This document shows positions 1-7,545 of a stretch of 11,451 bases of DNA, in pieces; position 1 is the first letter of the stretch; every line of letters starts with the position of its first letter. Where the stretch lies: positions 1 to 11,451 of the forward strand of contig JAJFLL010000103.1 in assembly GCA_021772695.1 (NCBI GenBank), read 5' to 3'. The position numbers and the translations under genes are program-made. Origin of the DNA: Deltaproteobacteria bacterium (GTDB lineage: Bacteria; UBA10199; DSSB01). Under the pieces are notes generated by a model. It saw only the letters and a list, made by a program, of their open reading frames with translations. It was not told the origin of the DNA and searched no databases.

Positions 1-1509
1 ACACTGCTACCCTTAGGTGAAGAGCTGCCATCCGGCCTGGTCCTAACCCAAAATTACCAAACCCAAAATTGGTCGGGCACCCTCAATTTGAATGTTTTTC
101 TGAATCTACAAGACGGCAAAGAATTAAGCGGCCAAGTTTTGGCCAAGATTGAGGTGCTCGATACCAAGGAAGGTCTAAAACTCTCTCCCAACATTTATTT
201 TGAACTTAAAAACTTTAAATTAAGTGATGCGAACGGAAAAGACCTCGTCAAATCCCTAGACTTGGTTTTTGATGGTCCCTACCACGACTTCGAAACTGAG
301 ACGCCTCCCTTTAAAAGGTTTTTCTTCAATCGAGCCCAATGGAAGGCTCAAATAGCATTACCTCAAGGTAAAAAATTATCCCTTCAAGGCAATACTGATC
401 TCCCGCTGGTCAATGAGGAAAGCCTCGATATTGAAAATTTTCTGCACCAAGTAGCCATGCTGGCACTCGTCGAATGGGAAGACCCTAAAGGTAGCAATTT
501 TCAATTTAAATTCGACTTGAACTCCGTTTCACCCTCTCCCCCTAATCATTATGCTTATCAAGGTCAGATTGAGGCCTCGCGCACCCCACAGGGAAAAGAG
601 TCCTCGACGCCTTTGTTAGCCCCAGGCCACTTCGGGTTTGATTTCACCAAAAATCCCGAAGGCCCTATGTCCCTGGGTCTTTTTTTAACCGCTCCCAGGT
701 TCCAATGGTCCGACTTGGGTGATAAGGATTTGCTCTTCAATGGAATGGAAATCGCTCTGAGAATTCCTGCATTAACTATTGAAGAAGAACTAAAAAAACT
801 TCGTGTTTCCGAATTTAAAATCAGCCTCAATGAACAGGGATCCGATGCAGGATGGGTACAAGGACCCATAGAAATTTATCAAAAAACCGATCAAGAATTT
901 GAGATTTCCTACCAACCCAAAGAAAAGGATTTACACATCTCGGGCTTGGATTGGAAACTCAACGCGCAAAAACTTTACTTACCCCCCAAGGTGCGTCGCA
1001 TCTTCCGTCCCGGAACCCAAAGTTTGGGCATCGACGGACGACTCAAAGTAGACTTTGACCTGGATATGTCCCAGCCCATGGCCAAATGGCAAGGCAATGG
1101 TTCCGTATTGCTGGCCGGTGATCCGCAAGGAGATATCTACCCCTTAGACGCAGCGGGAAGAATCAATGGTGTACCCTTACTGCGAAAAAGTCATTGGGAG
1201 TGGTCCAAGCTCACCCATATCAACGTCGCTCGCGGTTATCTTTTGGGTCAAGGTCATCTTCGAACCTGGATCAATTTAGGCAGTTTGGGAGAAATTTATC
1301 GACCGGGCCACTTAAGTTCGGCTCATTATGAAGGGATTCCCATCAGTGCCGACCCCTACGAACTTCGAGTGCAACTTTTTTATAATAACCAGCCCTGGGC
1401 ACCCCAGGGTTTTCGTAACCGCGAGGAAGATTATTTAATAGAAGAATGTCGGCAAAGCGATTGGTGTGCCCCCTTATGGAACCAAGTGAATACGGGGGCC
1501 GAGCGATGA
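1..1509 (+). CDS. Large beta-rich envelope protein, AsmA/TamB-like in style (5' end outside window)
   Basis: The reading frame is already open at base 1 and runs 502 codons to a TGA at 1507-1509, so the true start lies upstream of the window; an internal TTG at 88 is not a credible start because the frame is coding before it. The visible part is dominated by alternating hydrophobic/polar strands with G-x-G turns, for example around codons 340-440, and has no membrane segment. This style is typical of AsmA/TamB/DUF748-type repeating beta-groove proteins that span the periplasm and carry lipids, but no diagnostic motif was recognised, so that family name is inference. The only two cysteines are close together near the C terminus (ECRQSDWC, C-x5-C), which suggests a disulfide and an extracytoplasmic location. 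The stop overlaps the start of the next gene as ATGA, so the two are probably co-translated. Confidence 0.8.
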   Translation, partial: TLLPLGEELPSGLVLTQNYQTQNWSGTLNLNVFLNLQDGKELSGQVLAKIEVLDTKEGLKLSPNIYFELKNFKLSDANGKDLVKSLDLVFDGPYHDFETETPPFKRFFFNRAQWKAQIALPQGKKLSLQGNTDLPLVNEESLDIENFLHQVAMLALVEWEDPKGSNFQFKFDLNSVSPSPPNHYAYQGQIEASRTPQGKESSTPLLAPGHFGFDFTKNPEGPMSLGLFLTAPRFQWSDLGDKDLLFNGMEIALRIPALTIEEELKKLRVSEFKISLNEQGSDAGWVQGPIEIYQKTDQEFEISYQPKEKDLHISGLDWKLNAQKLYLPPKVRRIFRPGTQSLGIDGRLKVDFDLDMSQPMAKWQGNGSVLLAGDPQGDIYPLDAAGRINGVPLLRKSHWEWSKLTHINVARGYLLGQGHLRTWINLGSLGEIYRPGHLSSAHYEGIPISADPYELRVQLFYNNQPWAPQGFRNREEDYLIEECRQSDWCAPLWNQVNTGAER

Positions 1510-4500
1510 CTTCTCCCAAACTTCGCAAGGCCATAGACGATGCCTTAGGTATACCGCAACCCGACCCATGGCCCAGCTCGAGTTTTTTAGGAGCCCCAGG
1601 CCCTATGGGCTTTAGCAAACCGGTCACCGGATGGCAGGCCCTTGGATCCTCGCAGTTCGTCTTAAAGAATCCACAACTCATGCAGCCCCTGCAACTTGAA
1701 CCGCTGCCCAAGCCGTCGATTCTGACACAAAACCCCATTGATTGGACCGAATACGGTCTGCCCGCTGATTTTGAATCGGCGCCACCACCGCTGAACATTC
1801 AAGATGTGCCCCTTGATGCCAAGGACTATGCGGTTTTTCAGCAAGTACTGGGCGCCAACCCCCTCTTGGGCACCAGGGGCCAAAATTGGTGGGAATCCAT
1901 TTATCACATCCTCAATCAAGTCCAATCCTTAGATCTAGACCTATACCAGGTATCCGTAAATCGTGGGTTACCGTTGATGCGTTTTTCAGAATACGCGCCT
2001 AAGGCTAATCACGAACCAAAGCCCAACCTTGTAGTGCCCAAGGACACCCGGGCCAGGATCCACGGCGAAGTTCGCCCCATCCAAGGAAAAAAGGAAAGTC
2101 TGATCACTCGGTTCATCGTAAACTACTCCCCCACTATTAAGCATGCCTCCGGTGTAGAGATCGAAGGATTTTCGGCTATCGATGGACCCACCATGGATTT
2201 TGATCGCAGTTTTAAGGGCACTCAGGCGGTGCGTTCTGCAGAGGGCGGCGACTTTGATTATGAAAATCCTCTGGAAACCAATGACCCCCTCGCCACTCCT
2301 TTTCACTCCATCGCAGCCCCACCTCCGGACGGCCATCGTGACTGGATGATCGGTTTTAACCCGGTACACAACCAACACCTGCCTATTGCGGTCGGTCGTG
2401 GAGGCATGGAATTTTTAGATTTTGTTCCCCAGGTGGCTGGCGGAAAGGGCAAGTTACTGCTTTGGGCCTTTTTACCCACCATGGGCCTAACGAAACCCAA
2501 TGGAAATTATTTTGAGAAATTTGGCATTCGATACAATACCATGCCGCGCCGCTTCGGCGATCTGCTCGAATTCTTTTCTCCACTCTTCGATTCGGAGCGG
2601 GGGGGAATCCTGAAACACTACGCTCCCTATTATAACCCTAACTCCGAATATATTTCTCAGTGGGTCGAAACAGGGAGCAGCCTTTTGCCCCGCAAGAATG
2701 GCTGGAATGATACAAAGTATTTAAGCGAACAAAAAAAGGCCTGCACTGAAAGACACGGCAGATTCAAACAAGGACTGTGTCGCTTACCCTTACCCAAAAA
2801 ATATCTTGAGATAGTTCAAACCAACGAGAGACGAGCCAAGGCGTGCGACGAGCATATCTCCCAGGGGAATCCCCAACGATGTGAAGTGCCCATCGGCAGA
2901 ACCGGCATTCCAGAAGACCCTCGAAAGGTGATAAAAATTAATCAGGAACGCCGCATCTTCGGCGATCATGCCATCGGAAGAAAACGCGGCACCATCATCG
3001 ATTGGATCTTCACCGATTTACTCAAAGATCCGTCCCGCCTGGCCACCATGAAGAATCCTCCCTACGGCACGGTACACTTCAATATGCGCCCCACCACCAT
3101 CGATTTACCGGTGGGCAAGGTACGGGTGGACGCAAGCACCGATATTCGATTGCAATATTTTATCCGTCCCCTTGAAGTCACGGACCCCCAGGACAGCTCA
3201 AAAAAAATTACCGAGGCCCAGGTCGGATTGAAACTTGTCATCAAACCGTTAAAACTTTTTGATCCCGACTTCGCCCTCGACCAAGTGAGGCTCAAGGGTA
3301 AGGAACTGTTTATAGACGAGTTGGTCATCGACATGCCATCCATCCCCGGTTGGGATGGAATCAACCCCTGGACACGACCTCCCTACAAGATTGAGTTGAA
3401 TGGAGTCCACGCCAAGGGCCTAAGTATCAAAACCTTGGACGGCGATCTCGATTTAGGGGCCGAAGAAGCCCATATTGGAAAAATCCATTTTTCCTTTGTG
3501 CATCCTCCCACTTTATTCGGTGGTCAGAAACAGCAGCAGGAAAGAAAAATGCGCGCCCAAGCCTGTTCGACCTTTACCCAGGATGGCCACCCCGAGATGT
3601 GCCGGGATCCCAAATGGAACATGGTCATCACCGAGATGAAAGGTAAAGGGCTCAAAGCTGCTCTTCCACAAACCATGGATTTCGTGGCCGACCAATTTCG
3701 AATTCCCAAAGTGAAGGTTCACCAATCTTTTAAAATCCAAGAAAACAAGAGCAGTAAATGTGTCAGTAAAAAGTTTTCTGAAGCCGAGGGAATGAAAATT
3801 TTACAACAAGACATCGAGAATAATCATAACGGGACTCCCTCGGCAGATCAGCAGTGTCGCAAGGGAAACTACCCCAGAAACGGCAACGGGTTTCTATTCA
3901 AGGTGGCCCAGATACAAAGTAAATACGAAATGCTTCCCCATCGTCTAGGCGTCTCGATTCCCCATCTCATTTCGAAAGGCAATATGGATTTCGTCATGAA
4001 AGAAAAAGAGGGAAGTTCAAAACAAGCCACCCAAATTCACTTGGAAGGCAGCAGTCATTTAAGGAATATCGACATTAAAAGTGAATTTAAGGGCGACCGC
4101 TCCATCATCGATGTAAAATTGGATCTTTCCGGAAGTATTGATCAAGCGGCCCTGCAGAATCGTCTTTTCAAAAAAATCGTCTTCACCACAAAAGAAAACG
4201 GTACCAAGGTGCGCGATATCACCGGCAACATCAACCTCTCTATTATCAATCCAAGCCAAGCTCCCTTCGGAAAAACTAAAGAAAAAGCCAGTTACACTGG
4301 AAAGGTTACCTTGGACCTACCCCATGTGGAATTCGAAACCGACGGTGTCTTCAAGATCCCCAAGGGCATGGCCATGTTGGAGGAAGGTCATATCGAGTTT
4401 GAAATGGAACCGGAAACCAAGGGAACTTTGAGCGGGCGACTGGATCTCAAGCGCGCTTCCTTCGATTGGCAAGACCTCATGAAACATCTGGAACCCACCG

Positions 4501-5351
4501 CCCAGCAAGAAGACGGTCTTATCGGGATAGGGCCCTTCGGCCTCGGACCCAAGTTGTCTGACATCACCGCATCGGGATGTTTTAAAATTGATTTTTCCGA
4601 TGATGGAATCCACCTGGTCAATCCCGATCATCCCAATAACCCCATTCAATTAGGTTTCAAGATCGATGGCTCCCAATTTATTCACCAACCGGACCTAAGT
4701 AATAAAACCTACCAAAACCAACCTTTTGCCAAGGCCATCAAAACCGATATCGCCATGGTTTCGGGAAAGATGCAGGTGGAGGATCTCAAGGAATTGGAAA
4801 TTCGACGTATATTATTTGGTGACACGGTCAAAACTACAGTCACCAATTTAGATGCCGGCCCCCTATTGGCCCATCATTTGCGAGGTAGCGGTTCCATTTG
4901 GGTAGACCTGATGATTTGGGATTACGTGCGTGGCTTTTTTCCCCTGCTGGGAGGGAACTTTGCCGGTAAAACCCCTAGCTCCAGAGATCCGCTGCCCTTG
5001 ACCGCACATTTTCCAAAAGAGAAACGTGAAAAATTACGGGGAGTCCTAGGAGGGGAGGATTTTTTCTATTTAGATAAAGTAAAATTTAATCGAACGGGCG
5101 ACGATTGGCTGGTACACAATCGCGAACTCATTCTTTCACTCCACGAACAAGGTGGGGCCGAACAATTTAGTCTGATTCGCATTCCCGAAGTGAATACCGG
5201 AATTCGTGGCGGCAAGCCCTACGTGGATCTTGGCCAGGGAAATTTCCTCCTCAATATCTTTTTGAACCGTCCCGAACGCGGCGGTGCCTTTCACTGGGAC
5301 ACACCCCATCGCTGGCGGGCCGCCAAAATTTTAGAAAAACGCCGACCTTAA
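1506..5351 (+). CDS. Giant beta-rich protein (1281 aa) with repeated C-x11-C pairs, AsmA-like in style
   Basis: I chose the ATG at 1506 because it overlaps the upstream stop as ATGA, a usual arrangement for termination-reinitiation; an in-frame ATG at 1446 would give 20 more residues and cannot be excluded. Neither start gives a signal peptide or membrane helix. The protein begins with a Pro-rich segment (residues ~1-110), followed by long amphipathic beta-strand regions, especially residues ~540-680 and ~850-1150, with charged loops. Nine cysteines are present, six of them in three AC-x11-C units (residues 413/425, 447/459, 687/699), two more at 752/784 and one at 1025. Paired cysteines suggest an oxidising compartment, which conflicts with the missing signal. 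The beta-rich texture resembles the upstream gene, so the pair may form one complex or be one protein split in two. General likeness to AsmA/TamB lipid-transfer proteins is inference; no catalytic motif was seen. Confidence 0.8.
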   Translation: MTSPKLRKAIDDALGIPQPDPWPSSSFLGAPGPMGFSKPVTGWQALGSSQFVLKNPQLMQPLQLEPLPKPSILTQNPIDWTEYGLPADFESAPPPLNIQDVPLDAKDYAVFQQVLGANPLLGTRGQNWWESIYHILNQVQSLDLDLYQVSVNRGLPLMRFSEYAPKANHEPKPNLVVPKDTRARIHGEVRPIQGKKESLITRFIVNYSPTIKHASGVEIEGFSAIDGPTMDFDRSFKGTQAVRSAEGGDFDYENPLETNDPLATPFHSIAAPPPDGHRDWMIGFNPVHNQHLPIAVGRGGMEFLDFVPQVAGGKGKLLLWAFLPTMGLTKPNGNYFEKFGIRYNTMPRRFGDLLEFFSPLFDSERGGILKHYAPYYNPNSEYISQWVETGSSLLPRKNGWNDTKYLSEQKKACTERHGRFKQGLCRLPLPKKYLEIVQTNERRAKACDEHISQGNPQRCEVPIGRTGIPEDPRKVIKINQERRIFGDHAIGRKRGTIIDWIFTDLLKDPSRLATMKNPPYGTVHFNMRPTTIDLPVGKVRVDASTDIRLQYFIRPLEVTDPQDSSKKITEAQVGLKLVIKPLKLFDPDFALDQVRLKGKELFIDELVIDMPSIPGWDGINPWTRPPYKIELNGVHAKGLSIKTLDGDLDLGAEEAHIGKIHFSFVHPPTLFGGQKQQQERKMRAQACSTFTQDGHPEMCRDPKWNMVITEMKGKGLKAALPQTMDFVADQFRIPKVKVHQSFKIQENKSSKCVSKKFSEAEGMKILQQDIENNHNGTPSADQQCRKGNYPRNGNGFLFKVAQIQSKYEMLPHRLGVSIPHLISKGNMDFVMKEKEGSSKQATQIHLEGSSHLRNIDIKSEFKGDRSIIDVKLDLSGSIDQAALQNRLFKKIVFTTKENGTKVRDITGNINLSIINPSQAPFGKTKEKASYTGKVTLDLPHVEFETDGVFKIPKGMAMLEEGHIEFEMEPETKGTLSGRLDLKRASFDWQDLMKHLEPTAQQEDGLIGIGPFGLGPKLSDITASGCFKIDFSDDGIHLVNPDHPNNPIQLGFKIDGSQFIHQPDLSNKTYQNQPFAKAIKTDIAMVSGKMQVEDLKELEIRRILFGDTVKTTVTNLDAGPLLAHHLRGSGSIWVDLMIWDYVRGFFPLLGGNFAGKTPSSRDPLPLTAHFPKEKREKLRGVLGGEDFFYLDKVKFNRTGDDWLVHNRELILSLHEQGGAEQFSLIRIPEVNTGIRGGKPYVDLGQGNFLLNIFLNRPERGGAFHWDTPHRWRAAKILEKRRP

Positions 5352-5540
5352 AGGTGTCTAAACCGGGCAAAAGGGCTGCAAACGGATGGGGAGGGATTTC
5401 CACAATCATTTAGAGGCCTTAGCCTACCCTCACCAATGCCCACACAGATCAGACAATGCTTAGCTTTCACCCCCATGAATAATTATTAAAAAACATCAAT
5501 TATTTTAATCAGTTATATCAAGTCACTTTCTTTCCGCCTT

Positions 5541-5556
5541 TGGCATTATCCTTGCG
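5541..5556 (+). promoter_or_regulatory. Sigma54-type -24/-12 promoter
   Basis: TGGCATTATCCTTGCG matches the sigma54 consensus TGGCACG-N4-TTGC with exact spacing: GG at 5542-5543 and GC at 5554-5555, ten bases between them. It is preceded by TT, as is common. The predicted transcription start is near 5566, only about ten bases before the hairpin at 5575, so the promoter either makes a short terminated RNA or reads through to the membrane cassette at 5741. The match is seen in the sequence; use of the promoter is inference. Confidence 0.65.
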
Positions 5557-5565
5557 ATAACATGG

Positions 5566-5642
5566 TATCAAACACCCCCTGCAAACCTGGGGATCTATCT
5601 CCCGTCATTGGATTCTCTGAAGTTTGCAGGGGGATTTTTTTA
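5566..5642 (+). ncRNA. Possible short structured RNA from the sigma54 promoter
   Basis: A transcript from the -24/-12 site would start near 5566 and end in the U-run after the hairpin, giving about 75 nt. Its body would be one long stem of 12 perfect base pairs whose 35-nt apical part could fold again (GGGG at 5589-5592 with UCCC). There is no start codon with a ribosome site inside. It could equally be the leader or terminator of the upstream operon, so this is a hypothesis built on the tight spacing of promoter and terminator. Confidence 0.3.
5575..5641 (+). terminator. Rho-independent terminator-like hairpin
   Basis: Left arm CCCCCTGCAAAC (5575-5586) pairs perfectly with GTTTGCAGGGGG (5622-5633), a 12-bp stem with a 35-nt loop, followed by A and a run of seven T from 5635. 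It is the only strong terminator between the giant gene ending at 5351 and the next operon at 5741, so it may end that operon as well as any transcript begun at the sigma54 site. Confidence 0.7.
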
Positions 5643-5668
5643 TCTGCCTTGGCTTTTTTTCACGCTTC

Positions 5669-5699
5669 CTTGACGGGCCCACACCTGGCCCCGTATCCT
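5669..5699 (+). promoter_or_regulatory. Promoter of the membrane cassette, sigma70-like and heat-shock-like
   Basis: TTGACG (5670-5675) and TATCCT (5694-5699) are 18 bases apart, an acceptable sigma70 pair. The same stretch reads CTTGACG, 13 bases, CCCCGTAT (5689-5696), which is close to the enterobacterial sigma32 pattern CTTGAAA ... CCCCAT-T. The predicted start of transcription is near 5706, about 35 bases before the ATG at 5741. Which sigma factor is used cannot be told from the sequence alone. Confidence 0.5.
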
Positions 5700-5740
5700 T
5701 ATAAGGTTGTCTATCCCATCACTAAAAATCGGAGGTAGCT

Positions 5741-6031
5741 ATGGCAGCTAAGGCTGAGCCCAAGTTAAAAGAACATTCCGCACAATTTCGTGAAAAGGCC
5801 ACGCATCTCGGTCGAGACGTCCAAGAACTGGGTCGCATTACCCGTGATATCGCCAATGACACCATGGGTGTCCTCAAGGAAAACGCGGGAGAGTATTACG
5901 ATCAAGGCATTGAAAAAGCCAAATCCATGGAACAGAATTTGGAAAGCCGAATTCGAGATAATCCCCTGCAGGCACTATTGATTGCCGTGGGACTTGGATT
6001 TTTGGTCGGGATGATTTTCCGGCGTCGTTAA
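5741..6031 (+). CDS. YqjD/ElaB (DUF883)-like membrane-anchored protein
   Basis: This 96-aa protein has a charged helical N-terminal part (residues ~5-72, heptad-like) and one C-terminal membrane helix (about 75-93) with small-residue spacing GLGFLVG, ending in RRR. This order, with the NPLQALLIAVGLGFLVG-type segment, is the hallmark of the ElaB/YqjD/YgaM family. In Escherichia coli these are tail-anchored inner-membrane proteins that bind ribosomes in stationary phase and respond to stress; the same role here is inference. The start is well fixed by GGAGG at 5731-5735, five bases before the ATG. It is the first gene of a tight three-gene operon, nine bases before the next, matching the yqjD-yqjE order of enterobacteria. 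Confidence 0.85.
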   Translation: MAAKAEPKLKEHSAQFREKATHLGRDVQELGRITRDIANDTMGVLKENAGEYYDQGIEKAKSMEQNLESRIRDNPLQALLIAVGLGFLVGMIFRRR

Positions 6032-6040
6032 AGGTCCTCC

Positions 6041-6523
6041 ATGAACATTGAATCAGACCGTCCTTCAGAAAGTACGGAGACGTCTACCCAAGCCCCGAAG
6101 GCTGAATCGGCAGAGGGATTCCAAGAATTAACAGAACGCCTCGGTGAGGTTTCTACCTATCTATCACTTTATCTGGAAAGCCAACGGGATCGCCTGCAAT
6201 TGGCGGTCAAACAAGGTCTCTGGGGCTTGGCATTATTTCCGCTCGCGGTGGTGGTGGTGGCAGGTCTGATTTTGATCGCCTTGGTCTTTCTGAGTTATGG
6301 TGCTGCTATCGGTTTAGGCCAGGCCTTGGGCCATCGTCCTTGGTTGGGATTCTTGGTCACCGGTGCAGGTTTATGGATTTTTCTAGGTGTCGTTTTGCTA
6401 GGCGCCATTAAAATTAAAGAGCGCCATCAAATAAAAACTCGCAAAGAAAAATGGAGCCAGGAAATGGCCCGCCAACAGAATCGATATGGACATGATGCCG
6501 AAGAAAGAGCCGCTCAGGCCTAA
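6041..6523 (+). CDS. YqjE-like phage-holin-family membrane protein
   Basis: This 160-aa protein has a polar N-terminal tail (1-30), an amphipathic helix (about 31-57), two hydrophobic segments (about 60-86 and 101-123) separated by a short loop with GHRPW, and a strongly charged C-terminal helix rich in K, R and E. This layout is that of the YqjE/holin superfamily III proteins, which are usually encoded next to a YqjD-like protein, as here. The cellular role is not established; a phage lysis role is unlikely because no endolysin or phage gene is adjacent. AAAGG overlapping the upstream stop region serves as ribosome site. Its last 38 bases overlap the next gene. Confidence 0.8.
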   Translation: MNIESDRPSESTETSTQAPKAESAEGFQELTERLGEVSTYLSLYLESQRDRLQLAVKQGLWGLALFPLAVVVVAGLILIALVFLSYGAAIGLGQALGHRPWLGFLVTGAGLWIFLGVVLLGAIKIKERHQIKTRKEKWSQEMARQQNRYGHDAEERAAQA

Positions 6524-6887
6524 AACCGAACAAGAATGGTTGTCCCGGCAAGCCCGGGTCGCCCTAGATGCCTTGAAGGGAAGTTTGAAACAATTAAAAC
6601 CCAGCAAGGTAGGCGCGCTCGGTATAAATTCGATCACGCAGGAACATCCCCTTTCCTCTACCGGCATCGCCTTTGCCGCGGGATTGGTAATGACTATTAG
6701 TTGGCCTCAAAACACGATGCCACCCCTGCGCTCCTTCAAAGAGTCTACAGACCCATGGTCTACGCTTTTAGAAACGGGTAGCGATATCCTTAAGGCAGTT
6801 TTGACTCCCTACTTACAGCAAAAACTCATGGGTACTCCCACTTCCCAACAGGTCCCAAACCCTGCGGCGGCCTCCCCAAAACTCTAG
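6486..6887 (+). CDS. Small protein of unknown function, third gene of the YqjD/YqjE cassette
   Basis: The 133-aa frame starts inside the end of the YqjE-like gene. ATG codons at 6486, 6492 and 6495 are all in frame and none has a strong ribosome site, so the exact start is uncertain and translation is probably coupled. The N-terminal third is basic and helical, a short weakly hydrophobic segment lies at about residues 56-72 (HPLSSTGIAFAAGLVM), and the C-terminal part is Pro/Ala-rich. The position parallels YqjK in the enterobacterial yqjCDEK operon, but no sequence likeness to YqjK was recognised. The hydrophobic patch following EHP recalls DUF883-type segments. Function unknown. Confidence 0.65.
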   Translation: MDMMPKKEPLRPKTEQEWLSRQARVALDALKGSLKQLKPSKVGALGINSITQEHPLSSTGIAFAAGLVMTISWPQNTMPPLRSFKESTDPWSTLLETGSDILKAVLTPYLQQKLMGTPTSQQVPNPAAASPKL

Positions 6888-6940
6888 TTGTGAAGCGCTC
6901 CAACAAACCCTTTTGACTTTTTATTACGTATCAGGTCCCC

Positions 6941-7534
6941 ATGAAACGCTTCCTTTCCTGCATGATTCTGGCTTTCTTTTTCTGCAACCCCCTTGCGTTG
7001 GCCCAAAACTCCGGCAATCCTTTACTGCAAAAAATGATTATTGGCGCCAAAGAGCAGGTGGGGGTCACGCTACGCTATGATCCCGCATATTCTACCATGG
7101 CTTTTCCCATGGGGGATGTGCCGCTATCACGGGGGGTTTGCACCGACGTGGTGATCCGAGCGTTTCGCAAGGCCGGAGTTGATCTTCAAGTTTTGGTCCA
7201 CGAAGACATGAAAAGAAATTTTGCAAAATATCCCAAGATCTGGGGGCTCAATACAACGGATCGCAACATCGATCATCGCCGGGTGCCCAACCTGATGACT
7301 TTTTTAAAACGAATGGGTAAGTCTCAGCCTATCAGCCACGACCCTCAAGCTTATCTGTCGGGCGATGTTGTGGCTTGGCTTTTACCCAACGGCTTGCACC
7401 ATATTGGATTGGTCAGTGACCAAAAAAGCAGCGACGGTATACGCCCATTGGTGGTGCACAATATCGGAGCCGGGGCGCAGCAGGAAGACATCCTCTTTGC
7501 CTACAAGATCATTGGCCATTATCGATATTTTTAG
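6941..7534 (+). CDS. Secreted DUF1287 family protein (YijF-like), probable Cys/His hydrolase fold
   Basis: This 197-aa protein starts with a Sec signal peptide (MKR, hydrophobic core 4-20, cleavage after ALA-Q near 21). The mature part carries the hallmarks of DUF1287: Y-D-P-x-Y near 46-50, GVCTDVVIRAFRKAG around Cys67, HEDM (87-90), YPKIW (97-101), the signature NIDHRRVPNL (109-118), GD at 141-142, and HHIGLV at 153-158, followed by VVHNIG. The order of Cys67, His153/154 and His173/Asn174 resembles the catalytic layout of the NlpC/P60 papain-like fold, suggesting action on peptidoglycan or related peptides; this is inference since the family is not characterised biochemically to my knowledge. 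AGG eight bases before the ATG is the ribosome site. A 53-nt gap separates it from the membrane cassette. Confidence 0.85.
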   Translation: MKRFLSCMILAFFFCNPLALAQNSGNPLLQKMIIGAKEQVGVTLRYDPAYSTMAFPMGDVPLSRGVCTDVVIRAFRKAGVDLQVLVHEDMKRNFAKYPKIWGLNTTDRNIDHRRVPNLMTFLKRMGKSQPISHDPQAYLSGDVVAWLLPNGLHHIGLVSDQKSSDGIRPLVVHNIGAGAQQEDILFAYKIIGHYRYF

Positions 7535-7545
7535 GTTAAGAAACT

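Larger units (their letters stand above)
5352..5740. other. 389-nt gene-free region between the beta-rich pair and the membrane cassette
   Basis: No credible coding frame is seen. The first part (5352-5480) holds no obvious terminator. An A/T-rich stretch with partly self-complementary AATAATTATT lies at about 5478-5515. The second half carries a sigma54-type promoter (5541-5556), a strong hairpin with U-run (5575-5641) and the promoter of the next operon (5669-5699). The octamer CTGCAAAC occurs at 5376-5383 and again as part of the left hairpin arm at 5579-5586. Confidence 0.7.

Noticed and set aside
564..869. Open frame of about 100 codons on the minus strand inside the first gene
   Set aside because: It lies opposite a well-supported coding frame, is Ser/Pro/Arg-rich without any recognisable domain and has no ribosome site; the same applies to the minus-strand frames within 1343-4649.
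1419..1509. Programmed -1 frameshift between the two giant frames
   Set aside because: No X-XXY-YYZ heptamer in the reading frame of the first gene was found in the 90-base overlap; ATGA coupling is simpler.
6041..6523. Prophage remnant suggested by a holin-family protein
   Set aside because: The neighbour is YqjD-like, no lysin, tail or integrase gene is present, and the YqjD/YqjE pair is chromosomal in many bacteria.
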